A DNA stretch of 64,000 bases from Symbiodinium natans (GCA_905221605.1 CAJNDS010002787.1:126001-190000), one strand, 5' to 3'. Counted from the stretch's first letter, positions 28,461 to 38,538 are shown. Notes: generated by a model not told the origin, from the sequence alone. Translations and numbers: made by a program.

Positions 28461-28575
28461 AAACCCACCGACACCTCCTGAACCCGAAGCCTGTTGAGGT
28501 CCGCAGCGGCGCCAGACCGTGGAGGTCGGCTTACCGGTGGCGATGCGCAGGCTTTGGCCAAGGCAAGGTGGTAGG

Positions 28576-28636
28576 GTTGTTTAGGGTTTAGGGTTTAGGG
28601 TTTAGGGTTTAGGGTTTAGGGTTTAGGGTTTAGGGT
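28576..28636. repeat. Interstitial (TTTAGGG)n array
   Basis: About eight perfect units. The following G-rich ORF region (28640-28850) shows no recognised product. Confidence 0.85.
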
Positions 28637-29027
28637 TTTTTGATTTATGGGATTGCGGGGTTATGGAGTTGTTGGGGTTGATGTGGCTTTTGGGGCTTAG
28701 GGGGCTCGTGGGGTTTATGGGGCTTCTCGGGTGTAGGCGCTGCTGCAGGCTTCCAGGTTCGAAGTTTTTTCGGGCCTGGGGTCTTAAGGATCTAAGGGTT
28801 GTCAAGGTTGATGGGTTTGGGATTCAACGTTGCTTAAGGTTACTTTAGGTCCGGGTTTGAAGGGTTGAGGCTTGGGTTTGGGGACATGCCCAAGCCCGAT
28901 CAATTCTGACTTTATGCCCCACCCCAAACCCGAGCAGCAAAGCCATCGTCAGTCAACAGTTCCCTAAGTTATGGCCCCCCCCCCCTAGCCCCCAAACCAT
29001 AGTACAATTTAACCCTGAAGACCTGAA

Positions 29028-29150
29028 TCTCTAAATAGTTTCATGGGCCCTCAATGTCTGATGTATGGGCCCTTAGTTTTTTTGTGTAGGGTATATGAGG
29101 GGTATATAAGGGGTCCCTTTTTAAGGGAGCTACCCTGAAGCTACCCTGAG
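29028..29150. mobile_element. Possible element family with GGGTATATGAGGGGTATATA core
   Basis: TATGGGCCCTT and GGGGTATATAAGGGGTCCCT recur together at 33244-33362. The shared order of motifs suggests a dispersed element about 120 bp long. Ends are not clear. Confidence 0.45.
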
Positions 29151-29210
29151 AGAATCATGCAAAACGGCAAGACCTACACCATTTTGTCACAAGGAAATCC
29201 TGGGATGAGG
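29151..29210 (+). CDS. Possible kinesin P-loop exon
   Basis: Twenty codons contain NGKTYTIL followed by GNPGM, which resembles the kinesin nucleotide-binding loop (GxTGSGKTYTM, then a glycine/proline turn). The exon would start after CCTGAG and end at AGG|GTTTGC, phase 0. The residues normally before GKT (AYGxTGS) are missing and would have to come from an upstream exon that was not found. It is downstream of the first kinesin gene, so it would be a separate gene or a relic. Confidence 0.45.
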
Positions 29211-29608
29211 GTTTGCTGGCCCCAACCCTAGACCCTAAGCTCTAAACCCTACACAGCCCTAAACCCTAAACCCTCCAAAGCCCTAAACCCTACAAAGCCC
29301 CAATTAAACGCTAAACCCTAAACCCTACAAAGCCCTACACCCTAAACCCTACAAACCCAAAGCAAGTGGCCTAGAGGCCATGACCAGTCACTATCGCAGG
29401 CAGGTCGGCACAATGAAGTGCGGGGGAGGGGCGTTTAGGGCTTAGGCTTTCGGGTTTAGGGTTTAGGGTTTGGGTGTACTTGCACCCCGCAAGTTCCCCT
29501 TACTAAGAGCCTAAGCGTACCTCAATGGGCTTCTTAAAGGGTGCTTGGGGGTCTAGGTAAGGTTTATGGTTTAGCTTCTTTTTTTGTCGGTCTGGGTTTG
29601 GGGTTTGA

Positions 29609-30752
29609 CAGGTTGTCGGTCGTGACGTCTCCCAACTGTAGAAGCATCAAGTCTTGCCAGCAGTGCCCACTTGGAGGTTCATGGGACTTATTAACCAGTT
29701 ATAACTGTACTTATAACCCACTTGTAACCCCCCCCCCCCCCTAAGTGCCTCACTATGGTTATACGTACAGTTATACGTACAGTTATGAGTACAGTTATAA
29801 GTACAGTTATAAGCACAGTCATAATGCCTGCAAGCATTCTCGGTAGCCAGCAGCCGCCCACGTCATATCGAGTCGAGGCACGCGCTGAAAGCGCTCGAGT
29901 TTAGGGTTTAGGGTTTAGGGTTTAGGGTTTAGGGTTTAGGGTGTAGGGTTTAGGGTTTAGGGCGACTTTGGGGGCACCATGTAGTTGTGGGCACGTCCCA
30001 CTTTACGTTTGTGAATGCGAGGCGCAATCACATGCAATCGCGGCCATGCAACGGCATGCTGCAACCTTCTCAAATCAACCCTAATGAACCCCTAAACCCT
30101 GAACCAAAAACCCTAAACCCCAAACCCTAAACCCCAAACCCCAAACCCCAAACCCTAAACCCTAAACCCTAAACCCTAAACCCTAAACCCTAATTAAACC
30201 CTAAACCCTGGCAAACCCTGAAAGGCCTTGTGCCCCAGGCCCTCAGCCCTACACTCTGCAGGCTTGCTTCGGCCGTCCGAGGAGACTCCCAGGAGCTTTG
30301 ATGCAGAAGAGGACAGGGCTTAGTGCTCAACGGTGACCCTAAACCCTAAACCCTAAACCCTAAACTCGAAACCCGAAACCCTGCACCCTAAACCCTAAAC
30401 CCTAAACCCTAAACCCTAAACCCTAAACCCTAAACCCTAAACCCTGAACCCTAAACCCTAAACCCTAAACCCTACACCCTACACCCTACACCCTAAACCC
30501 TAAACCCTCAACCCACTCAACCCCTCAGCCCTTAAGCCCCGAAACTGTCGCCTCTGGGAGTCAGAACCGGGGCCTAAGAGTCCAAGGGCTAAGGGCAGGG
30601 TTGTTCTGTTGCTTTTTCTCCGGCGTGGATCGATCCCAGACAAAATAGGACGAGTACTTTCCCCCCCATCTCCGGCCCACCTCTGTTGCCCTAATCTCCA
30701 GACGGCAGAACCTGAGGCTGTTTGCCTAAGCCTAAGTCGAGCCGAACCTTGA
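29609..30752 (+). CDS. Series of exon-like blocks, product unknown
   Basis: Blocks: 29609-29668 (SVVTSPNCRSIKSCQQC), 29824-29898 (SILGSQQPPTSYRVEARAES, ends at a GTTTAG donor), 29962-30081 (HVPLYVCECEAQSHAIAAMQ), 30262-30332 (FGRPRRLPGALMQKRTG, after CTCTGCAG) and 30702-30752 (TAEPEAVCLSLSRAEP then TGA, after CTAATCTCCAG). They are separated by arrays and a MITE. Individually each could be chance. The last has the best acceptor. Confidence 0.28.
29669..29824. mobile_element. MITE family 2 copy
   Basis: The left end ACTTGGAGGTTCATGGGACT matches the family. The interior has repeated TTATACGTACAG/TTATAAGTACAG steps and a (C)14 run. The right terminal repeat is not preserved. Confidence 0.65.
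30335..30510. repeat. (CCCTAAA)n array with CCCTACA run
   Basis: About 24 units, with three consecutive CCCTACA variants near 30475. Confidence 0.9.
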
Positions 30753-30904
30753 CGCATTCAGACAGCCCATGTAGATGATTGGGGAACCAAAGTCTCCCAT
30801 AACCTACTGGAGAGGCCTCCGGGCCCCTGATACCCTGAAATGCCTGAAATGCTAGGAGGCTAAATTGGGGGGGCCCTAAATGGAATTCGGAGTTTCAGGC
30901 TTGG

Positions 30905-31046
30905 TTTGGGGTTTAGGGTTTAGGGTTTAGGGTTTAGGGTTTAGGGTTTAGGGTTTAGGGTTTAGGGTTTAGGGTTTAGGGTTTAGGGTTTAGGGTTTAG
31001 GGTTTAGGGTTTAGGGTTTAGGGTTTAGGGTTTAGGGTTTAGGGTT
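30905..31046. repeat. Interstitial (TTTAGGG)n array
   Basis: About 20 units without a single substitution over most of its length, one of the cleanest G-strand arrays. Confidence 0.95.
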
Positions 31047-31283
31047 AAGGGTCCGAGTTTTAGACCCGAAGCCCGAAACCCCTGAAAACCCGAAACCGCC
31101 TTTGCCCCTCAAAGCCCGGAGCCCTAAGGAGCCAGTCTGGATCCTCGAGAAGTGCCTCGGCCGAAATTTTTTTCACGAGGTTATAAGGAGGGGTTTTTAT
31201 TGGGCATCGGAGGGTTCAGGGTTTAAGGTTTAGGGTTTAGGGTTTAGGGTTTAGAGTTTAGGGTGTAGGGTTTAGGGTTTCAG

Positions 31284-31669
31284 GGTTTGCTGTGATATGG
31301 CGCAGACACTGTGAAGGTTGCCCAAACCGATTCCTTTTAAAGTTTAGGTCGATGGCCTACTTGCAACAAGCAAAAACTCCTGTGATCCGACGGCGCACCA
31401 GCCATTTGAGTGGGGGTTCAGGGATGGGGCAGGGGGGCCAAAAGGGTTTCATGAAGGCGAAGATGAGCGGGGGGGAGGATTTGGGCCATAGGCTCAGCGG
31501 TAAAGGGGTCGCGGCTTCAGGCTTTCCGCAACTAATGTCCTCCACCTTAAGCCCGAAATAAACCCAAGGGGCATGGCATGTCATGCTCGTGCTGAAAAGG
31601 GTTACATGGGGGTTGAACGATGTTATGCGGTCAAATGCGCGGATGTTCTATGAGAGTTGGAGGACTTAG
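31284..31669 (+). pseudogene. 127-codon frame with one in-frame TAA, product unknown
   Basis: From a TTTCAG acceptor at 31283 the frame runs 91 codons (includes SMAYLQQAKTPVIRRRTS), meets TAA at 31559-31561, then continues in the same frame for 35 codons (includes VLKRVTWGLNDVMRSNAR and MFYESWRT) to TAG at 31667-31669. Both halves look coding. Possible readings: a pseudogene with a nonsense change, two adjacent exons in the same frame, or a chance extension. The - strand is also open over part of it. Confidence 0.35.
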
Positions 31670-31818
31670 GGCTTAGGGATTAGGGTTCTCGAAGCCTTCA
31701 AAACCATTTGAAGCACCCTTAGGGCTCGGACCCATGAGCTTTCACAGCCCCTTGAAGCCCCAACCCCTAAGCCCTATAACCCCCGCCCCCCTCCTCCCCC
31801 CGCCGAAGCCAGACCTGA

Positions 31819-31918
31819 ACCCTAAACCCTAAACCCTAAACCCTAAACCCTAAACCCTAAACCCTAAACCCTAAACCCTAAACCCTAAACCCTAAACCCT
31901 AAACCCTAAACCCTAAAA
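31819..31918. repeat. Interstitial (CCCTAAA)n array
   Basis: About 14 perfect units. Followed by a unique block (31979-32068) open in more than one frame. Confidence 0.9.
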
Positions 31919-32125
31919 ACCCTAACCTGTAAACCCTGAACCCTCTAGGGTTTTTCTAAACCCTAAGCCCTGCTGCAGCCGAGGTTTCCGGAGCACGCTT
32001 TCAGGGTCGAGCTGCTGCGTGAGCTTTGCGAGCAAGGCGCCTGCCCTCGCTTGCGGACACCACCTTAGCAGAGCCCTGGGTTTCGCGTCGGGTTTGGGGT
32101 TTAGTGTTTAAAGTTTAGGGTTTAG

Positions 32126-32390
32126 GGTTTCTGCGGGGGTTGCCGAACTTTCTTCTAGTGATTACTTGAGGTACTTCAGGCAAGCAAGTGCAATCCATGG
32201 TAAGAATCGAGGTGTCGTTTTTTTTGGTTCATGGTTTAGGGTTTGAGGCCCTGCGCCCTAAACCCTAAACCCTAAACCCTAAACCCTAAACCCTAAACCC
32301 TAAACCCTAAACCCTAAACTCTAAACCCTGGACCTGACTATTGAAGTCCGGAACGCGAGCGAACTCCCCCCCAACCAGCGCCAACACTAA
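32126..32390 (+). CDS. Possible last two exons of a gene, product unknown
   Basis: Exon 1 (32126-32199) enters at a TTTAG acceptor from a telomeric repeat, reads AELSSSDYLRYFRQASAIH and ends at GTAAGA, the best classical donor seen here. Exon 2 (32347-32390) follows GAAG in matching phase and reads RNASELPPNQRQH to TAA. The 147-bp intron contains a CCCTAAA array. Confidence 0.4.
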
Positions 32391-32779
32391 TCCGCAAAAC
32401 TTTAAGCCCTAAGACCAGAACCCCTCATAACGCCATAGATATGGCTACCAGCAACCCCAAGCCCCTAAATACCCTGCGATCCCAATCTCAAACTGGACAA
32501 CTGCCCTAAGCCCAAAAACCCCAAAAGCCCGAAGCCCCTAAACCCTACACCCCAAGCCAAAACACACCCAGAGCCCCTGGACCCTAAACCCTAAACCCTA
32601 AACCCTAAACCCTAAACCCTAAACCCTAAACCCTAAACCCCAAAGAACCCCCCCCCCCCCTAGCGGCCCTAACAAGCCCTGACAGGCCTTGGCCCTTCGC
32701 GTGCCCGGTTTCTGCACCTGCGCCGGAGCGGCCTCGCCGTGGCGCGCTCGGCGGCTCGCTGGGAGTTTGAGGGTTTTTG

Positions 32780-33080
32780 GGGGTTTAGGTTTAGGGGATT
32801 AGGGGATTGGGGGGTTAGGGGATTAGGGGATTAGGGGATTAGGGGATTAGGGGATTAGGGGATTAGGGGATTAGGGGATTAGGGGAGTAGGGGTTTAGGG
32901 GATTAGGGGAGTAGGGGTTTAGGGGTTTAGGGGTTGAGGGATTTTGGGGGTTAAGGTTTAGGAGATTAGGGAATTAGGGGATTAGGGGATTAGGGGTTTA
33001 GGGGTTTAGGGGTTTTAGGGGTTTAGGGTTTTTAGGGGTTTAGGGGTTTAGGGGTTTAGGGGGTTTAGGGGTTTAGGGCT
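32780..33080. repeat. GGGGATTA variant array
   Basis: About 15 tandem GGGGATTA 8-mers (32800-32885), then GGGGTTTA units. The unit is one base longer than TTTAGGG and has an extra G, a distinct homogenised variant. Confidence 0.9.
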
Positions 33081-33469
33081 TCAGGCTAGGGACTTGGGGT
33101 TGAGGAGAAGCTCCCCGTGACAACTCTTAAAGCTCTTCCAGTAACATTCTTAGGAAGGGTTTGGGGTAGAGGGTTTAGGGTTGAGGGTTCAGGAGGGTTT
33201 AGAGCTTAGGGTTTAGGGATTCCGAAAGGCGACGTTTACAATCTGAGGGTAGTTATGGGCCCTTCATATGGCCCCTTACTTCCCTTAGAGGGTTCTGAAG
33301 TCTGGGCCCTTGGGTTTTAGAGGGTGTTTAAGGGGTATATAAGGGGTCCCTTCCTCTTCAGGGACCATGTAATTGTAAACGCTTGCGCGCGCCGCCTCGG
33401 CAGCCGGGCCGGCCCCAGGACAGGAAAGGAGGAAAGAGTGTTTCGCAAAAAAAGGGAGGAAGGGCAGAG

Positions 33470-33600
33470 CGGGTGGGGGGGGTCGGGGGGGGTGAGGGGG
33501 GAGGGGGGTGGGGGGGGGGGGGGGGGGGTGGGGGGGGGGTGGGTGGGGCGGGGTGGGGGGGGTGGGGGGGGTGTGGGGGGGGGGGGGTGGGGGGTGTTTT
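33470..33600. repeat. Poly-G tract with interspersed T
   Basis: Over 100 bases of almost pure G with scattered T, A and C. Encoded poly-Gly and poly-Pro ORFs are artefacts. A second G run is at 33651-33670. Confidence 0.9.
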
Positions 33601-33734
33601 GAGGCACTCCCCCTGTAGGAGCCACCGACAAGCGGGACCCTCCCCACAGGGCGGGGGGGGGGGGGGGGGTGTGCGCCAGAAAATTTGGCATGGGGGGAAG
33701 GGGTTAGGGGGAAGGAGGCCCGATCCGGGTCTGC

Positions 33735-33896
33735 TTGTTCCAGACGCTTCTCGGCAGGAAGCCGAGGCGAACTACCTTAAAATACAAGGTTACATACAGG
33801 TTTGCACATCAGGAAGTTCTAGCTGTGGCTGATGTTTCCGAGTGGGCAGCCGTGCCTTTCTCTCTGTGGCCTGTCGTGAACCGGATAGTTCCCCAC
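33735..33896 (+). CDS. Exon-like block, about 54 codons, product unknown
   Basis: An acceptor TTCCAG at 33743 opens TLLGRKPRRTTLKYKVTYR, then AHQEVLAVADVSEWAAV and SLWPVVNRIV, up to the CCCTAAA repeats. There is no ATG at the start. Composition is strongly protein-like. No domain recognised. Confidence 0.45.
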
Positions 33897-34033
33897 ACCC
33901 TAAACCCTAAACCCTCAAACCCTTAAACCCTGAAACCCTAAGCCCCAAACCCCAAACCCTAAACCTTTAAACCCCTGAGCCCCAAACCCCAAACCCCCAG
34001 TGCCCTCTGACACCCCAATGAGCAATCCGAAGC

Positions 34034-34121
34034 CTAGATCGCCAACTGCGCCGCGACGCGGGGCGCGTGGTTTGGGGCGCGGGCGGAGTGGAAGTGGCGG
34101 CTTTCCTGGGATTGTGCCCTC
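34034..34121 (+). CDS. Exon-like block, product unknown
   Basis: After a CCTAG acceptor one frame reads TRGAWFGARAEWKWRLSWDC. Two other frames are also open, so the call is weak. C-rich CCCCTAAA repeats (34115-34260) follow. Confidence 0.22.
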
Positions 34122-34346
34122 AACCCCTAAACCCCTAAACCCCTAAACCCCTAAACCCCGAAACCCCTAAACCCCTAAACCCCTGCATCCCTAAACCCCT
34201 AAACCCCTCAACCCCGAAACCCCAAAACCCCTAAACCCCTAAACCGCCAAACCCCTAACCCTCAACCCTAAACCCTAAGCCCTAAACCTAAGTTCAGCCT
34301 TAAACCCCCAAAAAACCGAAGCCTTAAAGTGTACTTGGGGGAAGCA

Positions 34347-34508
34347 ATGGCAGTTGTGGATAGGCTAACCTGGTACCAGTATTGTTTTCAAAAGGCTTCG
34401 GACATATGGGGTGCCATAGACGCCGTCAACTCAGAACAGGTTCTAGGAGCAGTTGAGTTTAGGGTGTCGTCCGAGCCCCGAAGGCCTGGGCCCATACAAA
34501 CCCTATAG
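34347..34508 (+). CDS. 53-codon ORF, product unknown
   Basis: ATG at 34347 opens MAVVDRLTWYQYCFQKASDI, then GAIDAVNSEQVLGAVEF, to TAG at 34506-34508. Free of telomeric repeats except for one TTTAGGG-like step. No domain recognised. Confidence 0.4.
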   Translation: MAVVDRLTWYQYCFQKASDIWGAIDAVNSEQVLGAVEFRVSSEPRRPGPIQTL

Positions 34509-34610
34509 GGTTTAGGGTTTGGAGTTTAGAGTTTAGGGTTTGGGGTCTGGGATTTAGGTTTGGAGTTGAGGGTTTAGGGTTTGGGGTTTAGGGTTTAGGG
34601 TTATAGGTCC

Positions 34611-34770
34611 TGAGCCATTACTGGGGCACCTGGCGCGTGGTGTCAAAGTTCCTTGGGAACAAGAAGTACCCCAAAAAGATTGGAATCATCACACACCCTA
34701 TACTCCAGGCATCCCTACGAAGTCCCATGAGTTACAAACCCTGTGAGGGCTCGATGAAAGATGCAACCCT
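34611..34770 (+). CDS. Exon-like block open in two frames, product unknown
   Basis: One frame reads SHYWGTWRVVSKFLGNKKY then IGIITHPILQASL and is open for over 50 codons. A second reads GVKVPWEQEVPQKDWNHHT and stops at a TGA. The two cannot both be coding. No domain recognised. Confidence 0.3.
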
Positions 34771-34989
34771 AAACCCTCAGCCCTAAGCCCTTTAAACACA
34801 AAAAACCCTCAACCCTCAACCCCAAACCCTAAACGCTAAGCCCCAAAACCCTAAACCCGAAACCCCAAACCCCAAACCCGAAACCCCAGACCCCATATAA
34901 ACCCTAAACCCCAAGCCCTAAATCCCAAACCCTAAACCCTAAACCCCGGGGTTTTCTGAGATCCAAGGCGTCAGCTGGCTTCCCTGTTG

Positions 34990-35055
34990 CCACAGTGCTT
35001 CCAGGCTGGGCGGGGGGGGGGGAGGGGGGGGGGGGGGGGGGAGGGGGGGGAAGGG
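34990..35055. repeat. Poly-G tract
   Basis: About 50 bases of G broken by a few A. Flanked by unique sequence and a short TTTAGGG run. Confidence 0.85.
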
Positions 35056-35325
35056 AGGATTGCTAGGGGTTCAGGATTAGGGTTTAGGGTTTAGGGTTTA
35101 GGGTGCCGCGGTCCCGACCCGCCAGGGAGTGGTGGCGGGTCGGGCCGCCTCGGTGCAGCGGATCCCACCCCAGCCACCCAAACTACCGCCTTTTTCGGGT
35201 TTAGAGCGGTCTAACCCGGTATGACTGCTGCTGTTGCTTGAGCCTACACTTTCCTGGATCAACAGGGAGCGGGACAATCTGTTTCACCCGTGCTGTGTTT
35301 AAGACACCCTCAAAGCCAGAGCTAA

Positions 35326-36370
35326 GCCAGCGGGGGGCAACCCTGGCGGGGGGCAACCCTGGCGGGGCAACCCGGCGGGGGCAACTCTGGCAGGGGCAAC
35401 CCTGCCAGGGCAACCCTGCCAGGGCAACCTTGCCAGGGCAACCCTGCAACCCTGGTAGGGGCAACTGAAAAACAACCCTGATAGAAACAACCCTGGGGCA
35501 AACCTGGCGGGGGCAACCCTGGCAACCCTGCATCCTTGGCAGGGGCAACCTGGCAGGGGCAACGCTGGCGCAATGCGGGGGCAACCCGACAACCAAACCT
35601 GGCGGGGGTAACCCTTGCGGGGGCAGCCCTGACCGGTGCAACCCTGATGAAATCTGGCCGCCCTGGCGTACAGCAACCCTGGCGGCGGGACCAACCCGGA
35701 GCAACGCTGGGCAACTGGCGGGGGGCCACTCTGGTGGGGGCAGCTCGGGCGGGGGCAACCCTGCTTGGAGGTTCATGGGACTTAAGAACCACTTATAACT
35801 GGGCCAATCACCCTTACAAATAATTGGGATAACCCCCACAAGGCACTAAAGGTATTATAAGTAGGGTTATAAGTACAGTTATCAGTGGTTCGTAAGTAGC
35901 ATGAACCTTCAAGTGGCGGGGGCAACCCTGGGGGGGGGTACTGGCCCAGGGGCAACCCTGGCGGGGGCAACCCTGGCGGGGGCAACCTGGTGAGGGCAAA
36001 TCTGGCGGGGGCAGCCTGGCAGGGGCAACCCTGGCGGGGGCGACCTTGGCGGGGGCAACCCTGGCGGGGGCAACCCTGTCACTGTCACCTTGGCAACCCT
36101 GGCAGGGGCAACCCTGTCACCACGGCGGTGGTTGAGGTTCATGGACTTAAGAACCACTTATTTTGTAGGGTTTTTTTTTAGTAGGGTAACCCGGCGGGGC
36201 AACCCTGGCGGGGGCAACCCTGGCAGGGGCAACCCTGTCACCCTGGCGGGGCATATTTGGCTGTTTATTCTGGTGGGGGCAACCCTGGCGGGGGCAACCG
36301 CGAGCGAGGGCAACCTGGCAGGGCACTGGCGGGGGGAACCCTGGCGGGGGCTACGGCGGGGGCGCAGGGG
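35326..36370. repeat. GC-rich minisatellite, 15-bp unit GGCGGGGGCAACCCT
   Basis: Dozens of imperfect copies of GGCGGGGGCAACCCT with length variants. A family 2 MITE copy (35764-35916) splits it, and a fragment of another lies at 36127-36170. Because the unit is divisible by three, the - strand gives long LPPPG-type ORFs (up to 212 codons) that are repeat artefacts, not genes. Confidence 0.9.
35764..35916. mobile_element. MITE family 2, complete copy inside the minisatellite
   Basis: The ends CTTGGAGGTTCATGGGACTT and AGCATGAACCTTCAAG are inverted. The interior contains ACTTATAACTGG and GGTTATAAGTACAGTTAT. The minisatellite resumes on the other side, so the insertion is younger than the repeat expansion. 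Confidence 0.8.
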
Positions 36371-36420
36371 CTTCTTAGGGCCCGACCTCCCCCCGCCAGG
36401 GTCGCGCGTCAGGGGTTTAG

Positions 36421-36561
36421 GGTTTAATCCATTATTACATTGTGCCCAATGGCTAGCAGGGATGCATCAGGTGTGGCAAGCTCGATCTGCGGCAAAGCAA
36501 GCAGATCTCGAAGCGGTAGCGTTGAGTTGTACCGGCCGCCGCCTGGCGTGGGCGGCCTATG
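36421..36561 (+). CDS. Exon-like block ending at a telomeric donor, product unknown
   Basis: Open codons include LLHCAQWLAGMHQVWQARSA and KQADLEAVALSCTGRRLAW. It ends in phase 1 at GTTTAG, the first base pair of a TTTAGGG array at 36562. An acceptor at CTAGCAG (about 36459) would shorten it. No domain recognised. Confidence 0.42.
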
Positions 36562-37074
36562 GTTTAGGGTTTAGGGTTTAGGGTTTAGGGTTTACGGTTT
36601 AGGGTTTAGGGTTTAAGGTTTCGAGGGGTAGGAGTGTCCGTAGGTACTAACCCCCGTGAACCTCGCTTTCTTAAGGACCCTATAATGCACCCCACAAACC
36701 CAAAACCCTAAGCCCTGCCACCCTGCACACGAATCATGTTTCTGGTTGTACGTGCGACTTTGGGCTGTAGACGTACCCTAAACCCTAAGCCCTAAACCCT
36801 AAACCTTTGAGGGTTGAGTTGAGGCTTTGGTTCGGGGATTAAGGTGTGCCTAAGTCCCTTCAACGGTCCCCAAAATGCCCTCATGATCCGAACACGGGGG
36901 TTGCGCACAACAGGGCTTCCAGGTCGAGTGTTTTTTTTTGGCGGGGGGATTGAAGGAGCGTTTTTTTGGAAATCCTAAAGCCTAAACTCCAAGTCATTAT
37001 TAACCCCTGAACCCTAAACCCTAAACCCCAAACCCCAAACTAAACCCTAAACCCTAGTCTAAGGTCCTTAGCAG

Positions 37075-37147
37075 CAATCCACTGCTGATCACTGTGAGGG
37101 TGGCGATTGGGACAGTATCACAGAATTTCCTAGCCCTGAAGCGCTAG
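37075..37147 (+). CDS. Exon-like block with stop, product unknown
   Basis: From a CTTAGCAG acceptor the frame reads NPLLITVRVAIGTVSQNFLA and ends in TAG, just before TTTAAGG repeats. It could be a terminal exon. Confidence 0.32.
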
Positions 37148-37221
37148 GGTTTAAGGTTTAGGGTCCCTAAGGGTTTAGGGTTTAGGGTTTAGGATTTAGT
37201 GTCTAGGGTTTAGTTAGGGTT

Positions 37222-37400
37222 TTGAGAACTTGGGTTTTTTGGACGTTTGGCCTGGATCAAATGTGTGTAAGGCGGTTCCAATTAAGGAACTTAACAGTGT
37301 GTTGCCGCAAGAGGGACACTACACCTTTCATGGGTTCCCCTACTGCCACCCCCACCCCCCCTGCTAGGTACCACAATACAAAGCGAAGTAGTAGGGAACC
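37222..37400 (+). CDS. Open frame, product unknown
   Basis: Includes RTWVFWTFGLDQMCVRRFQ and RNLTVCCRKRDTTPFMGS, then a proline-rich tail caused by C runs. The first ATG is at 37261. No domain recognised. Confidence 0.3.
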
Positions 37401-37477
37401 CCCCCCCCCCCCCTCATGATTGCAACCTAGTTTGCGTGCCTTAAACGGAACCCAAAAGTTTTTTGCTCAATCAACGG

Positions 37478-37620
37478 CAGGTGGCTGACGAGTTCATCGC
37501 GCACTTGGAGGCGAGAGACTTTGCGCTAGCCGGGCAATTCTCTATATTATGGTCCCCTCTAAGGCAGTGGCTGAGGTCTAGCGAGTCTAGCAGGGACCCC
37601 CAAACAGGAGCATGTCTTTG
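37478..37620 (+). CDS. Exon-like block upstream of the BTB exon
   Basis: After an ACGGCAG acceptor, 46 codons (includes VADEFIAHLEARDFALAGQF and SILWSPLRQWLRS) run to a TGA. The same frame is open again from there to the start of the BTB exon. It may be an upstream exon of the BTB gene in a different phase, but the joint was not resolved. Confidence 0.38.
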
Positions 37621-37722
37621 AGAACTCAGCAGATGCAGGCTTCCCATAAGCAAGAATAAGGTAGGGAAAGCTGCCCCTTGTCCGAAAAGACATCTTCAAC
37701 CCCGATGCTTCTACTCGGCTAG

Positions 37723-38538
37723 CCACTGGCCAAGGAAGGAAGAAGAGGATCAGTGTTGTCCACGCCCCCTGTGCGAAGTGACCCATGGAAACGCTTGTTG
37801 AAAGGGACCTTGATTTTGCAGCCGACATCTGGAAGGCTTGCTTTTGGGCGAGGAGGCGATTTCACGGTCGTCGTGGAGGAGGTTCAGAAAGAGTCTGCAG
37901 AAGTAGGTCGAGTCGAGTTCAAGGTTTGGTCTTGGCTGCTGGCCAAGGGCTCGCCGGTCCTGGACAAGATGGTCAACTCGGGCAACTTCGAAGAGGCCCA
38001 GACAGCTCAGGTGGTAATCTGCGATTTCTCGGCAGCCGCGGTAGAATCCTTCCTCCGCTTCTTGTACTCCGGAATGGTGGAGGGCTCCTTGCTGACCCTG
38101 GTGGAGGTGGCGGCAGTGGCAGACAAGTATCAGGTTCACCGACTGCACGCCCTCTGCGTGCAGGCGTGCCAGCATGGGTTGAAGCCAGCCATGGCCTGCG
38201 CAGCCTTCGAATCCGCAGACCGCCTCAGACTTGCAAGCATCCGACGGTCTGCCAAAGAGCAGATCTTGATCCATCCGGGTGAGGCGTTGAAAGACGGGCA
38301 GAACCTGAGCCCCCAGCTGTTGTCGGAACTTCTGAGCTCGAATCTGTTGTGCATAGAGAACGAGGCGCTGAGGAGGCTGCTATCGGCCTGGGGCAATCAG
38401 AAGAAGCGAAAGGCAGCAGCCATGGACGACGATTCGCAGCAGCCCATCATATCACGCTTCATGTCGGAGCTGAGCAAGCTGAGCAACCGACGGCCTGCAC
38501 AGCACAGCACGGTCTTGAAAACTCTGGGGGACCGCTAG
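37723..38538 (+). CDS. BTB/POZ domain protein (5' end missing)
   Basis: Likely an adaptor that dimerises and recruits partners such as cullin-3 ligases; this role is known for the family, not shown here. The frame is open from 37723 and has no ATG before the domain, so an upstream exon must supply the start. From residue ~35 of the 261-codon stretch starting at 37753: DFTVVVEEVQ, then VWSWLLAKGSPVLDKMV, SFLRFLYSGMVEG and VADKYQVHRLHALCVQACQ, which match the BTB order (strand, helix, FLYSG, KYxVxxL). A helical BACK-like segment (AKEQILIHPGEAL, LSELLSSNLLCIENEAL) follows, then a basic tail and TAG. About 800 bp without any telomeric repeat. Downstream (38551-38696) another frame stays open and may be a 3' exon or UTR. 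Confidence 0.85.
   Translation, partial: PLAKEGRRGSVLSTPPVRSDPWKRLLKGTLILQPTSGRLAFGRGGDFTVVVEEVQKESAEVGRVEFKVWSWLLAKGSPVLDKMVNSGNFEEAQTAQVVICDFSAAAVESFLRFLYSGMVEGSLLTLVEVAAVADKYQVHRLHALCVQACQHGLKPAMACAAFESADRLRLASIRRSAKEQILIHPGEALKDGQNLSPQLLSELLSSNLLCIENEALRRLLSAWGNQKKRKAAAMDDDSQQPIISRFMSELSKLSNRRPAQHSTVLKTLGDR

Noticed and set aside
33285-33832. Proline- and glycine-rich ORFs of 92-149 codons on both strands
   Set aside because: They are produced by a poly-G/poly-C tract.
35201-35839. A 212-codon - strand ORF (proline/glycine-rich) and several overlapping ones
   Set aside because: They read through the 15-bp minisatellite, whose period is a multiple of three; the protein is just the repeat.
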